Assembly: GCA_009885425.1 (NCBI GenBank)
Contig: VFKS01000034.1
Span: forward strand, 1-11,479
Reading direction: 5' to 3'
Origin: Novosphingobium sp.
GTDB lineage: Bacteria; Pseudomonadota; Alphaproteobacteria; Sphingomonadales; Sphingomonadaceae
Length of the DNA stretch: 11,479 nt
The translations under genes and the position numbers were made by a program. The notes below the pieces were generated by a model. It was not told the origin of the DNA. It made no database searches and saw only the letters and a list, made by a program, of their open reading frames with translations. This document shows, in pieces, positions 1 to 6,744 of this stretch (position 1 is its first letter; every line of letters starts with the position of its first letter).

Positions 1-626
1 CCGGCCTTGTGGCCTTCCCAGATGATGCTGGGGTCGCGGGTTTCGGCCCAGCGTTTGGCTGTGTGGCTGAACGGCGCGTCCCAGCTCCACGCATCGGTGC
101 CAACCACTTCGACGCCGCGCTCCGTCAGCCACAGCGTGGCTTCCGCGCCAAGGCCGACGCCTTGATCGGTGAAGTTGTCGGTGCCGTAAATCGCGCCTGA
201 CTGAATCAGCACAATGTCGAGCGGCTGCAGTTCGTGCCCGATCCGCGCCAGCTCTGCCTCAACCTGCGCGGCGCTGACCACGGTGCCGTGGGGCAGGTGG
301 CTGAAATTTAGCTTCACGCCGGGTCGGAAAAACCGGTCGAGCGGGGCTTCGTCGATTGTCGCGGCAGGGCTCGCGCCGTCATGGGTGGTCGAATGATAGT
401 GCCACGGCGCGTCCATGTGGGTGCCGTTGTGGGTCGATAACGTCAATGTCTCCACCGCCCAGCCTTCGCCATCGGGCAGGTCTTCCTTGGTCAGGCCGGG
501 AAAGAACAGCGCGATCTGGGCCCAGGTTTCGCTGTGATCGGTATAGCTGATCTGCGGCAGCATGACGGGCGGATCGGACACCACCTTGGTGGTGATCGGG
601 ATAGAAAGGTCGATGAATTTTGTCAT
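1..626 (-). CDS. Cyclase family protein (kynurenine formamidase-like metal hydrolase), 3' end outside window
   Basis: Two hundred and eight codons are visible; the C-terminus runs off the left edge. Residues 66-76 read HNGTHMDAPWH, the HxGTHxDxPxH metal-binding signature of the cyclase family (PF04199), with H66, H70, D72 and H76 as likely metal ligands. Further family-like segments are DLPDGEGWAVE (about 49-59) and GTDAWSWDAPFSHTAKR (near 185-200). Members hydrolyse cyclic amides or N-formyl groups, as in kynurenine formamidase, but the substrate here is not decided by sequence. The chosen start is ATG at 626, giving MTKFIDLSIPI, where family proteins normally begin. An in-frame ATG at 674 would add 16 residues (MALSIDVNGNRVNPLP) and has a GGGG about 12 bases upstream, so it cannot be excluded. 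No signal peptide is seen, so it is probably cytoplasmic. It is divergent from the thioesterase gene. Confidence 0.85.
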   Translation of the reverse strand, partial: MTKFIDLSIPITTKVVSDPPVMLPQISYTDHSETWAQIALFFPGLTKEDLPDGEGWAVETLTLSTHNGTHMDAPWHYHSTTHDGASPAATIDEAPLDRFFRPGVKLNFSHLPHGTVVSAAQVEAELARIGHELQPLDIVLIQSGAIYGTDNFTDQGVGLGAEATLWLTERGVEVVGTDAWSWDAPFSHTAKRWAETRDPSIIWEGHKA

Positions 627-672
627 GGGCAGAGGATTGACCCGGTTTCCGTTTACGTCAATGGAAAGTGCC

Positions 673-1449
673 ATGAGCCTACCCCAAATTCTCGCCGCCA
701 CGCGGCCCATCGACGGTGGTTTCGCCGCCACTATCCCGGCCGACTGGATGCAAGGACGCACCACTTATGGCGGGCTGTCTGCCGCGCTCGCGCTGGTCGC
801 GGCGCAGCAATTGGCGGACGATCTGCCGCCGCTGCGTTCGGCCACGATCAACTTCGTTGGGCCGCTCGCGGGCGATGTCGAAGTGCGGGCCAAGCTGCTG
901 CGTCGCGGGCGCAACGCCAGCTGGATCAGCGCCGAGGTCGTCAATGAGGCTGGAGTGGGCCTCACCGCAACTTTCGTATTCATGGGCCCGGTTGAGGCGA
1001 GCACATTGCATTTGCATGAAGTGCCGCTGCCCGCGGGCGTGATCCCGCTGGAGCAGGCAGTGCCGCTGCCCGAACGGGCCGGGCCCAGTTTTGCCCCCAA
1101 TTTCGAACGCCGCTTTGCCCTGCCGCAGGGCGAGATTAAACTGCCCGAAGTGTGCTGGTGGGAACGGCTGGTCGATGCCGATGGGCTTGATCCGATGGTT
1201 GCGCTGATCCTGCTGGGCGATGCTTTGCCGCCGGGCGTCATGCCGCTAACCGGTCCGGCACCGGTCAGTTCGATGACCTGGCTGATCAACCTGCTGACCC
1301 CGCTGCCGCAAACCGATGACGGCTGGTTCCTGCTCCAGGCCAAAGGTAACTACGCCGAAAAGGGCTGCTCGAGTCAGGACATGGCGATCTGGAACACCCG
1401 CGGCGAAGCGGTGGCGGTGGGGATGCAGTCGATCGCGATTTTTGGCTAG
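673..1449 (+). CDS. Thioesterase-like protein, double hot-dog (TesB/4HBT_3 type)
   Basis: This is a 258-residue cytoplasmic protein resembling acyl-CoA thioesterases of the thioesterase-like superfamily (PF13622), which cleave acyl-CoA to fatty acid and CoA. The N-terminal half holds the hot-dog helix GGLSAALALVAAQQL and the following strands (TINFVGPLAGDVEVRAKLLR). The C-terminal half ends in the typical second-domain strands, with SQDMAIWNTRGEAVA and MQSIAIF. The substrate is not evident. ATG 673 is chosen because GGAAAG lies just upstream at 663-668 and the protein then begins directly before the first domain. ATG 661 would add four residues; the open frame further upstream is antisense to the cyclase gene. 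The gene has almost no flanking space. Its start lies 46 bases from the cyclase start (or overlaps the longer cyclase form), and its TAG stop shares CTAG with the transporter's stop. Confidence 0.8.
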   Translation: MSLPQILAATRPIDGGFAATIPADWMQGRTTYGGLSAALALVAAQQLADDLPPLRSATINFVGPLAGDVEVRAKLLRRGRNASWISAEVVNEAGVGLTATFVFMGPVEASTLHLHEVPLPAGVIPLEQAVPLPERAGPSFAPNFERRFALPQGEIKLPEVCWWERLVDADGLDPMVALILLGDALPPGVMPLTGPAPVSSMTWLINLLTPLPQTDDGWFLLQAKGNYAEKGCSSQDMAIWNTRGEAVAVGMQSIAIFG

Positions 1450-2954
1450 GCTTCCTGCGCTAGCCGCTTGCCGATCAAGGCCTTGAACAGCACGAACCCG
1501 ACCATCCCGGCCCCTGCCGTGCCGACATGGACCAGCCAGAAGCTGGGCGTATCCATCGTCGAATACCACCCGCCGACAATCCCGACGGTCTTGTTGGCCG
1601 CGAAGAAGGTCAGGTAATAGATCCCTACCACCGTTGCGAGGATCGCCTTTGGTGCAACTTTGGTGAACAACGCCAGACTGACCGGCATGATGTGGCTGAA
1701 CCCGATCGAGTTGAGCAGATGGAACATCACCGGCCAGAACAGCCCGATCTTGTTAACTCCCTGCGATAGTGCCGCGAACCACAAACACAGCCCGCCCGCG
1801 ATCACAAAGAAGCTGCCGATGATCATCTTGCCGATTTCATCCGGCTCCCAAGCGCCTAGGTTGCTGCGCCATTTCCAGTAAAGCGCGACGGCGGCGAGCA
1901 TCGCAAAGCTGAGCGCGGCGTCGATTGTGATCATGTAGCTGGTCGGCAGGGTGGTGCCGAAAAAGGTTAGCTGAAACTGCTCGTCGGCCCAGACCAGATA
2001 GGCGTTGAAGATCTGCTGATTGGTCAGCATCGCCAGCGCCAGGATCGGAATCAGCAACAACAAAGCGAGCAGCCGGGGCCGATCCACCGTTCTAACCGCG
2101 GCCAGCAAACCCATCGCCACGCCAAAGCCCACTTGCCCCGAAATCCCGGCGGCAGAAATTGCGGGAATTGCCGTAGCCAGTAAGCGGAGCACGACCACAA
2201 CCGCCGCAGCCGTGCCGAGCATGACGGGGAAGTTGACCCCGGCCGAGGACGCCGCTTTCTGCTCAGCGCGGTTTTCCTTGGGCAGCCATGGCCCGGCCTT
2301 GATGTAGAGCAACAGTCCCAGCACCATCACCACGCCGGCCGTGCCAAAGCCCCAGTGCCAGCCGACTTTCTCGCCCAAAGTGCCCGAAATCAGCGGCGCG
2401 ATGATCACGCTGACGTTGATCGCGATGTAGAAGATCTGGAATGCCATCGCCCGGCGAAGGTCCTTGGAGCCATAGAGCTCGCCGACCTGGCTGGCGATAT
2501 TGCCCTTGAACAAGCCGACCCCGACGATCAGCGAGAGCAGCGCGAACAGGAACAGGCCCTCAAAGGCCATCAGGAAGTGGCCGATTGCCATAATCACGGC
2601 GCCCGCCAGCAAAGTGGCGCGGCGGCCCAGCCAGCGATCGGCAAGCAGGCCGCCTGCAATCGGGGTTAGATAGACCAGACTGGAATAATCGCCATAGATT
2701 GCCGAGGCGAGCGGTTGACCCGTCTTGCCGTCGTAAGCCGCGCCTTGCAGCCATTGCAGCCCCAGAACACCGCTCATATTCTCGGGCAGCAGCAGATATT
2801 TGGTCATGTAGAGGACCAGCAGCGTCTGCATCGAATAGTACGAAAACCGCTCACACCCCTCAACGAAGGCGAGGTAGCCGAGGCCCTTGGGATGACCCAG
2901 AAACGCCTTGTCGGTCACTTCATCCCATTCGGGAGTGGCTTCGGCTGCGGTCAT
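1446..2954 (-). CDS. POT/PTR2 family proton-coupled peptide-type MFS transporter
   Basis: This 502-residue inner-membrane protein has about 14 hydrophobic segments, the usual size for bacterial proton-coupled oligopeptide transporters. The POT signature ExxERFxYY is complete at E32-Y40 (EGCERFSYY). Also family-like are GGLLADRWLGRRATLLAG in the first half and FKGNIASQVGELYG, whose lysine matches the conserved KPN lysine although the proline is replaced by glycine. In TM10 the usual Gly-Glu pair is Gly-Phe (F419), so the glutamate that binds the peptide N-terminus in characterised members is absent; di- or tripeptide transport should not be assumed. ATG 2954 follows a strong GGAGG with about 7 bases spacing. 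The gene lies 41 bases after aroB on the same strand and may be co-transcribed. Its stop overlaps the thioesterase stop, leaving no room for a terminator between them. Confidence 0.88.
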   Translation of the reverse strand: MTAAEATPEWDEVTDKAFLGHPKGLGYLAFVEGCERFSYYSMQTLLVLYMTKYLLLPENMSGVLGLQWLQGAAYDGKTGQPLASAIYGDYSSLVYLTPIAGGLLADRWLGRRATLLAGAVIMAIGHFLMAFEGLFLFALLSLIVGVGLFKGNIASQVGELYGSKDLRRAMAFQIFYIAINVSVIIAPLISGTLGEKVGWHWGFGTAGVVMVLGLLLYIKAGPWLPKENRAEQKAASSAGVNFPVMLGTAAAVVVVLRLLATAIPAISAAGISGQVGFGVAMGLLAAVRTVDRPRLLALLLLIPILALAMLTNQQIFNAYLVWADEQFQLTFFGTTLPTSYMITIDAALSFAMLAAVALYWKWRSNLGAWEPDEIGKMIIGSFFVIAGGLCLWFAALSQGVNKIGLFWPVMFHLLNSIGFSHIMPVSLALFTKVAPKAILATVVGIYYLTFFAANKTVGIVGGWYSTMDTPSFWLVHVGTAGAGMVGFVLFKALIGKRLAQEA

Positions 2955-2995
2955 CTGTGATCCTCCGGAAGTTTCAATTGCAATGAGCTAGCGGC

Positions 2996-4108
2996 TCACA
3001 CCAAGCGCTGCAACTCTCGATCCAGAAACGCCGCAACATCATCCAGCACAACGTCCTTGGCCAGAAACGCCTCGCCGATCCCGCGCAGCAGCACGAAAGG
3101 CAGGGTTCCGGCGTCCATCTTCTTGTCGTGCAGCATATGCGCGACCAGCGCCGCGCCGTTGCAATTGAGGCCCAGACTGGCGATCTCGCTGGCCATGCCG
3201 ACATCGGCAAAGTGCTGCGCGATCTGCTCGGCTTGATGATCGGAAAGCAGGCCCCGTTCCGCTGAATAGCGCGCCGCCAGGACCATACCGAGCGCCACGC
3301 CTTCGCCATGGAGCAGCCGCGCGCCAAATCCGGTCTGTGCCTCCAGCGCGTGGCCAAAGGTATGGCCAAGGTTGAGCAGTGCCCGCAGGCCCAACGTTTC
3401 CTTCTCATCCGCCTGCACGATCCGGGCCTTGGCCGCGACCGCATGGGCCACGGCATATTCGCGGGCAGCGGGATCGCCTGCCAGCAGCGCCGCACCGTTC
3501 GCCTGGCACCAGCCGAAGAACGCCGCATCGCCCAGCAGGCCGTACTTGACCACTTCGGCATATCCGGCCTTGAGTTCGCGCTGCGGCAAAGTGTCGAGCG
3601 CCGCCAGATCGGCCAGCACCAGCGCGGGCTGATGAAACGCGCCGACCAGATTTTTGCCCGCCGCAGTGTTGATTGCGGTCTTGCCGCCAACGCTCGAATC
3701 GACCTGTGCCAGCAGTGTGGTCGGCAGCTGAATGAACTTGCAGCCGCGTTTCAGGACGCTGGCGGCAAACCCGGTCAGATCGCCGACGACCCCGCCGCCG
3801 AGCGCCAGAATGTGATCACCGCGCTCCACCTCTTGCGCCAGCAGCCAATCGGTTGTGGCGGCGAGTTGCTCCCAGCTCTTGCTTGCTTCTCCGGCTGGCA
3901 GGATCCGCCAGACTGCCTCGTGTCCGGCCTGCTGCAAGGAGTCCTCAACTACCGCCCCCCAAGCTGCATGGACATTCGTGTCGGTAACAATCGGCACCCG
4001 GTGCTTGCGCAGCAGCGCGCCGCACTCAGCGGCCAGGTTGGCCAGCAATCCTGTACCGATCCGCACTTCGTAGGGTGCACCGGCGATGTCGACCGGGATC
4101 ACAGCCAC
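2996..4108 (-). CDS. aroB: 3-dehydroquinate synthase
   Basis: AroB converts DAHP to 3-dehydroquinate, the second step of the shikimate pathway, in the cytoplasm with NAD+ and a divalent metal. The 370-residue length is normal. Visible motifs are GGGVVGDLTGFAAS (104-117, nucleotide binding), PTTLLAQVDSSVGGKTAIN (129-147), ELKAGYAEVVKYG (178-190), HTFGHALE (249-256) and HGEGVALGM (267-275). The metal ligands by family comparison are E185, H249 and H267, and all are present. Translation starts at GTG 4108, where AGGA lies 8 bases upstream. A second GTG at 4102 overlaps the aroK stop as GTGA but is 14 bases from that AGGA. The gene overlaps the aroK end by ten bases, so translational coupling with aroK is likely. 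The POT transporter follows 41 bases downstream. Confidence 0.97.
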   Translation of the reverse strand: MAVIPVDIAGAPYEVRIGTGLLANLAAECGALLRKHRVPIVTDTNVHAAWGAVVEDSLQQAGHEAVWRILPAGEASKSWEQLAATTDWLLAQEVERGDHILALGGGVVGDLTGFAASVLKRGCKFIQLPTTLLAQVDSSVGGKTAINTAAGKNLVGAFHQPALVLADLAALDTLPQRELKAGYAEVVKYGLLGDAAFFGWCQANGAALLAGDPAAREYAVAHAVAAKARIVQADEKETLGLRALLNLGHTFGHALEAQTGFGARLLHGEGVALGMVLAARYSAERGLLSDHQAEQIAQHFADVGMASEIASLGLNCNGAALVAHMLHDKKMDAGTLPFVLLRGIGEAFLAKDVVLDDVAAFLDRELQRLV

Positions 4109-4674
4109 TCGGCAATTCCTTTCAGCACATGGGCGACGGTGCGACTTTGCGGACCGGCGCTGCTCATCACATGGATCGGCGCTTGGGCATAGTCCGCTTC
4201 GCGCTCGGATTTGAGCCGGGCGAGGATTTCGCGCGGGTTGCCATTTCGCAGCAAAGGCCGGGTGTTCTTGCGTCCAACCCGGTCGACCAGCACATCGAGA
4301 TCACTGTCGAGCCAGACCGCGATGCTCTGTTCCAGGATCATCGCCCGGGTTTCAGCATTGACGAAGGCCCCTCCGCCGGTGGCGATCACGCGCTGCGGGC
4401 CGGGTTCACTGATCAGCCGCGCAATCACCCGCCGCTCCCCATCGCGGAAATAGGGCTCGCCAAATTGCGCGAAGATCTCAGCGATCGACATCTGCGCCGC
4501 GCTCTCAATCTCATCATCCGCGTCAACGAAGGGCATGTGCAGCAAAGTGGCCAGTTTGCGCCCAATGCTCGATTTGCCCACGCCCATCAGCCCGACCAGC
4601 ACCACCGGACGGTCAATCCGCCGGGCCAGCGCCTCAATTTCGGCAGATGAAAGCGTGGATTCGTCATGTTCCAT
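4099..4674 (-). CDS. aroK: Shikimate kinase
   Basis: The enzyme phosphorylates shikimate with ATP, the fifth step of the shikimate pathway. From ATG 4674 the protein has 191 residues. It carries a Walker A loop GLMGVGKSS (28-36), the shikimate-binding DADDEIE (D53 corresponding to E. coli D34), FRDGE (R77), the GGG turn at 100-102 (ATGGGAF), a lid with R139 (RKNTRPLL), and R158 followed by Y162. The longer open frame to 4755 adds 27 residues unlike the family and would run through the putative promoter, so it was not used. The N-terminal 20 residues before RPVVLVG are somewhat longer than in E. coli AroK. It is the first gene of an aroK-aroB unit, overlapping aroB by ten bases, and is divergent from the plus-strand 48-residue ORF across 61 bases. 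Confidence 0.96.
   Translation of the reverse strand: MEHDESTLSSAEIEALARRIDRPVVLVGLMGVGKSSIGRKLATLLHMPFVDADDEIESAAQMSIAEIFAQFGEPYFRDGERRVIARLISEPGPQRVIATGGGAFVNAETRAMILEQSIAVWLDSDLDVLVDRVGRKNTRPLLRNGNPREILARLKSEREADYAQAPIHVMSSAGPQSRTVAHVLKGIAEWL
4117..4122 (-). promoter_or_regulatory. Ribosome binding site deciding the aroB GTG start
   Basis: On the minus strand the bases read AAAGGA. The AGGA core (4117-4120) lies 8 bases before GTG 4108 and 14 bases before GTG 4102, favouring the former. The site lies inside the last codons of aroK, consistent with coupled translation. Confidence 0.5.
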
Positions 4675-4684
4675 TGCGGCCCCG

Positions 4685-4712
4685 GCTATAGATAGGCTAA
4701 CCGGCGTTGCAA
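4685..4712 (-). promoter_or_regulatory. aroK: Candidate promoter for aroK-aroB
   Basis: Reading the minus strand, TTGCAA (4707-4712) and TATAGC (4685-4690) are separated by 16 bases and resemble -35 and -10 boxes. The -10 box ends 10 bases before the aroK ATG, so the transcript leader would be only a few bases long. This is a sequence-match inference in a 61-base divergent gap. No comparably good plus-strand promoter was found there. Confidence 0.35.
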
Positions 4713-4735
4713 GTGTTCGGGCAGAGAGGTCGCGC

Positions 4736-4882
4736 GTGGCTTTGGATAGGCGCAAATCAGGTTTGGTTTTGAGCGCGTTGCTGGCGCTGGTCGTGCTGCT
4801 CGGCTGGGCCTGGGCGGATGGCGGCGAACGGCCGCTTAGCCCGCAAAGCGCACCTGCGATGCTGCCGGGAGGCGGGCAATGA
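4736..4882 (+). CDS. 48-residue single-helix membrane or exported peptide, unknown function
   Basis: This small ORF starts at GTG 4736 with AGAGG at 4725-4729, 6 bases upstream. It encodes a charged N-terminus (ALDRRK), one strongly hydrophobic helix (about residues 9-26), and a short proline- and glycine-rich tail (DGGERPLSPQSAPAML and onward). The helix could be a membrane anchor. Alternatively, AWA at 25-27 is an acceptable signal peptidase I site that would release a 21-residue tail. Its TGA overlaps the next ATG as ATGA (4879-4882), so it is probably translationally coupled to the 610-residue gene. I recognise no family. Support comes from the ribosome site, the coupling and the clear N-in membrane pattern. 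The open frame continues upstream to 4535, but that part is antisense to aroK. Confidence 0.6.
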   Translation: MALDRRKSGLVLSALLALVVLLGWAWADGGERPLSPQSAPAMLPGGGQ

Positions 4883-6711
4883 AGCGGCTGCTGTTGCTGA
4901 CTGCGGGCGCCACCATGGCGCTGACATCGGTTTGGGCGGTTGCTCAGGATTCGCCCGAATCGTTGCTTCCGCCGGGATTTGAAAAGCCCAAGGCGAAACC
5001 GCCTGCCAGCCCAGGGACTGGTTCAGGTCCGGTGGTCCAGCCGATTCCGGGCGAACCTGCTGGTGCATCCGGCGGTCAGGCCAGGGCGCCCTCCGCGCCG
5101 CGAACCCTGCCCAACGGCCAACGCATTCCCACGCTCAAAGAGCTGGAAGCGATGACCCCGGACCAGCTCGACGAGCTGCTCGGCCTCAAGCCGAAGTTCG
5201 ATATGCCCAGCGCTGCGCGCCGCTCGCTTAAGCAGGTCGGCGTGCTGGATGAGAGCGAGGGCGGCTTTCCGGCGGGATCACTGGGGCAGCAGAACCCGCG
5301 GCTGGTGCAGGCGCTGCTCGAAGGTAACAAGGGCCGGATTGTCTCGCGCTGGGGCCACATGCTGCTGCGCCGCGCACTGGTTTCGCGGATGGATGCGCCT
5401 ACCGGAATGAGTCCGGCCGACTTCGCTGGATGGCGCGCCGGGGTGCTGGTGCGGATGGGTGAGGGCGACCTTGCCCGTGCCTTGGTGCAGGATGTCGATG
5501 CCGGCAACTACACCCCGCCGCTGACCAATGCGGCGATCGAGGCCTATGCTTTTACCGCTGATATTACCGGAATCTGCCCGGTAGTCATGGTCCAGGGCGG
5601 GGTTCGCAAAGATGCCGATTGGCGGGTGCTGCGGGCGATCTGTTCGTCGTTCCAGGGTGATGGCGCTGCGGGCATGGGCCAGCTTGACCGGTTGAGCGAA
5701 GAAAAAGCCTGGCCCAAGGTCGATTTGCTGCTCGCACAGAAATACGCCGGGGCGGTGGGCAAGAGCCGGCGCGCGGTGAAGATCGAATGGGACGGGGTCA
5801 GCGGGATGACGCCGTGGCGCTATGCGCTGAGCATCGCGGTAGGGATCGAACCACCGGCCGATCTGATGAAAGACGCACCCCGCCGTTATGCCCTTAGCGC
5901 CGCGACAGCGCCGATGCTTGGGTTGGAAACACGGGCGAGTGCGGCTGACAAGGCGGCCGCGGCGGGGATCCTGTCGAGCACGGCGATGGTCGATCTATAC
6001 AGCCAGATCTATGCGCAGCAGGACATCAAGGGCGATTGGGCCAGCGCCGCCGAAACTCTGCGGACGGCCTATGTCGGGGCAAGTCCGGGCGATAAGATGG
6101 CGGCGATGCGCAGCCTGTGGCAGGGCGGCAGCGATGCCGAAGCCCGCTACTCGCGCCAGATCCTGACCGCCTATGCCGCTGCGCGAATGCCGGTATCGGG
6201 CGATTTTTCCGGGGATCTTGACGATCTGGTCGGCTCGATGCTCGCCGCCGGGCTCGATCAGAACGCACTGAAATGGTCGGATCAGGCCAATGTCGGCAGC
6301 GTCGCTTGGGGAATGCTGGCTTTGGTCACTCCACCGCGCGCCCAGCCGGTCGATGGCGGGGCGCTCGACAGTTTCTATAGCAGCGATCCCAGCGACGAAT
6401 ACCGCAAGAGCCAGTTCCTCCTCGCCGGGCTTGCTGGATTGGACCGATTGGAAGCGGGTTCTGCCAAGGATTTTTCCGACAAGCTGGAAATCGATCTGGG
6501 CCGAACGACCAACTGGACCCGGCTGATCCAGCAGGCGGCTGACGTCAACAACCGTGAACTGGTGGTCCTTCTCGCCGGGATCGGAATGCAGGGTGATAGC
6601 TGGGCGCGGATGACGCCGCTGCACCTCTATCACATCGTGTCGGCGTTGAACCGGGTCGGGCTGAGCGCCGAGGCGCGGATGATCGCGGCCGAAGCGGTTG
6701 CACGGGGTTAG
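4879..6711 (+). CDS. 610-residue exported protein of unknown function
   Basis: The ATG at 4879 follows GGGAGG inside the preceding small ORF, giving a strong ribosome site and an ATGA overlap. A Sec signal peptide is clear: MKRLLLLTAGATMALTSVWA, then cleavage after AVA at residue 22. Residues 23-80 are a proline-, glycine- and alanine-rich linker. From about 83 on (IPTLKELEAMTPDQLDELLG) the protein is mostly predicted amphipathic helices with alanine/leucine spacing reminiscent of helical-repeat (TPR-like) proteins, but I cannot assign a named repeat. Only two cysteines occur, C233 and C255, which suggests one disulfide in the periplasm. No catalytic motif or membrane helix after the signal was seen. 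It sits in a plus-strand cluster with xerD and accA, facing aroK. Its TAG stop is in the same frame as xerD. Function is unknown; a periplasmic scaffold or envelope role is only a guess. Confidence 0.85.
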   Translation: MKRLLLLTAGATMALTSVWAVAQDSPESLLPPGFEKPKAKPPASPGTGSGPVVQPIPGEPAGASGGQARAPSAPRTLPNGQRIPTLKELEAMTPDQLDELLGLKPKFDMPSAARRSLKQVGVLDESEGGFPAGSLGQQNPRLVQALLEGNKGRIVSRWGHMLLRRALVSRMDAPTGMSPADFAGWRAGVLVRMGEGDLARALVQDVDAGNYTPPLTNAAIEAYAFTADITGICPVVMVQGGVRKDADWRVLRAICSSFQGDGAAGMGQLDRLSEEKAWPKVDLLLAQKYAGAVGKSRRAVKIEWDGVSGMTPWRYALSIAVGIEPPADLMKDAPRRYALSAATAPMLGLETRASAADKAAAAGILSSTAMVDLYSQIYAQQDIKGDWASAAETLRTAYVGASPGDKMAAMRSLWQGGSDAEARYSRQILTAYAAARMPVSGDFSGDLDDLVGSMLAAGLDQNALKWSDQANVGSVAWGMLALVTPPRAQPVDGGALDSFYSSDPSDEYRKSQFLLAGLAGLDRLEAGSAKDFSDKLEIDLGRTTNWTRLIQQAADVNNRELVVLLAGIGMQGDSWARMTPLHLYHIVSALNRVGLSAEARMIAAEAVARG

Positions 6712-6744
6712 GCAATTTCAGCGGCTATAGACTCCTTCCTTGCC

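Noticed and set aside
562..672. Extension of the thioesterase upstream to ATG 562
   Set aside because: These codons are antisense to the cyclase N-terminus and do not resemble the family; ATG 673 has a ribosome site.
3308..4192. Long plus-strand open frame opposite aroB
   Set aside because: It is a high-GC shadow of aroB/aroK with no family likeness; the minus strand has complete AroB motifs.
4675..4755. Longer aroK start at 4755
   Set aside because: The 27 extra residues are not like shikimate kinases and the region holds the likely promoter.
5995..6633. Long minus-strand open frame opposite the 610-residue gene
   Set aside because: It has no domain likeness and lies wholly within a gene that has a signal peptide and a strong ribosome site.
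6709..6711. Stop-codon recoding joining the 610-residue protein to XerD
   Set aside because: No recoding context is visible and a periplasmic protein fused to a DNA recombinase makes little sense; an irregular start is simpler.
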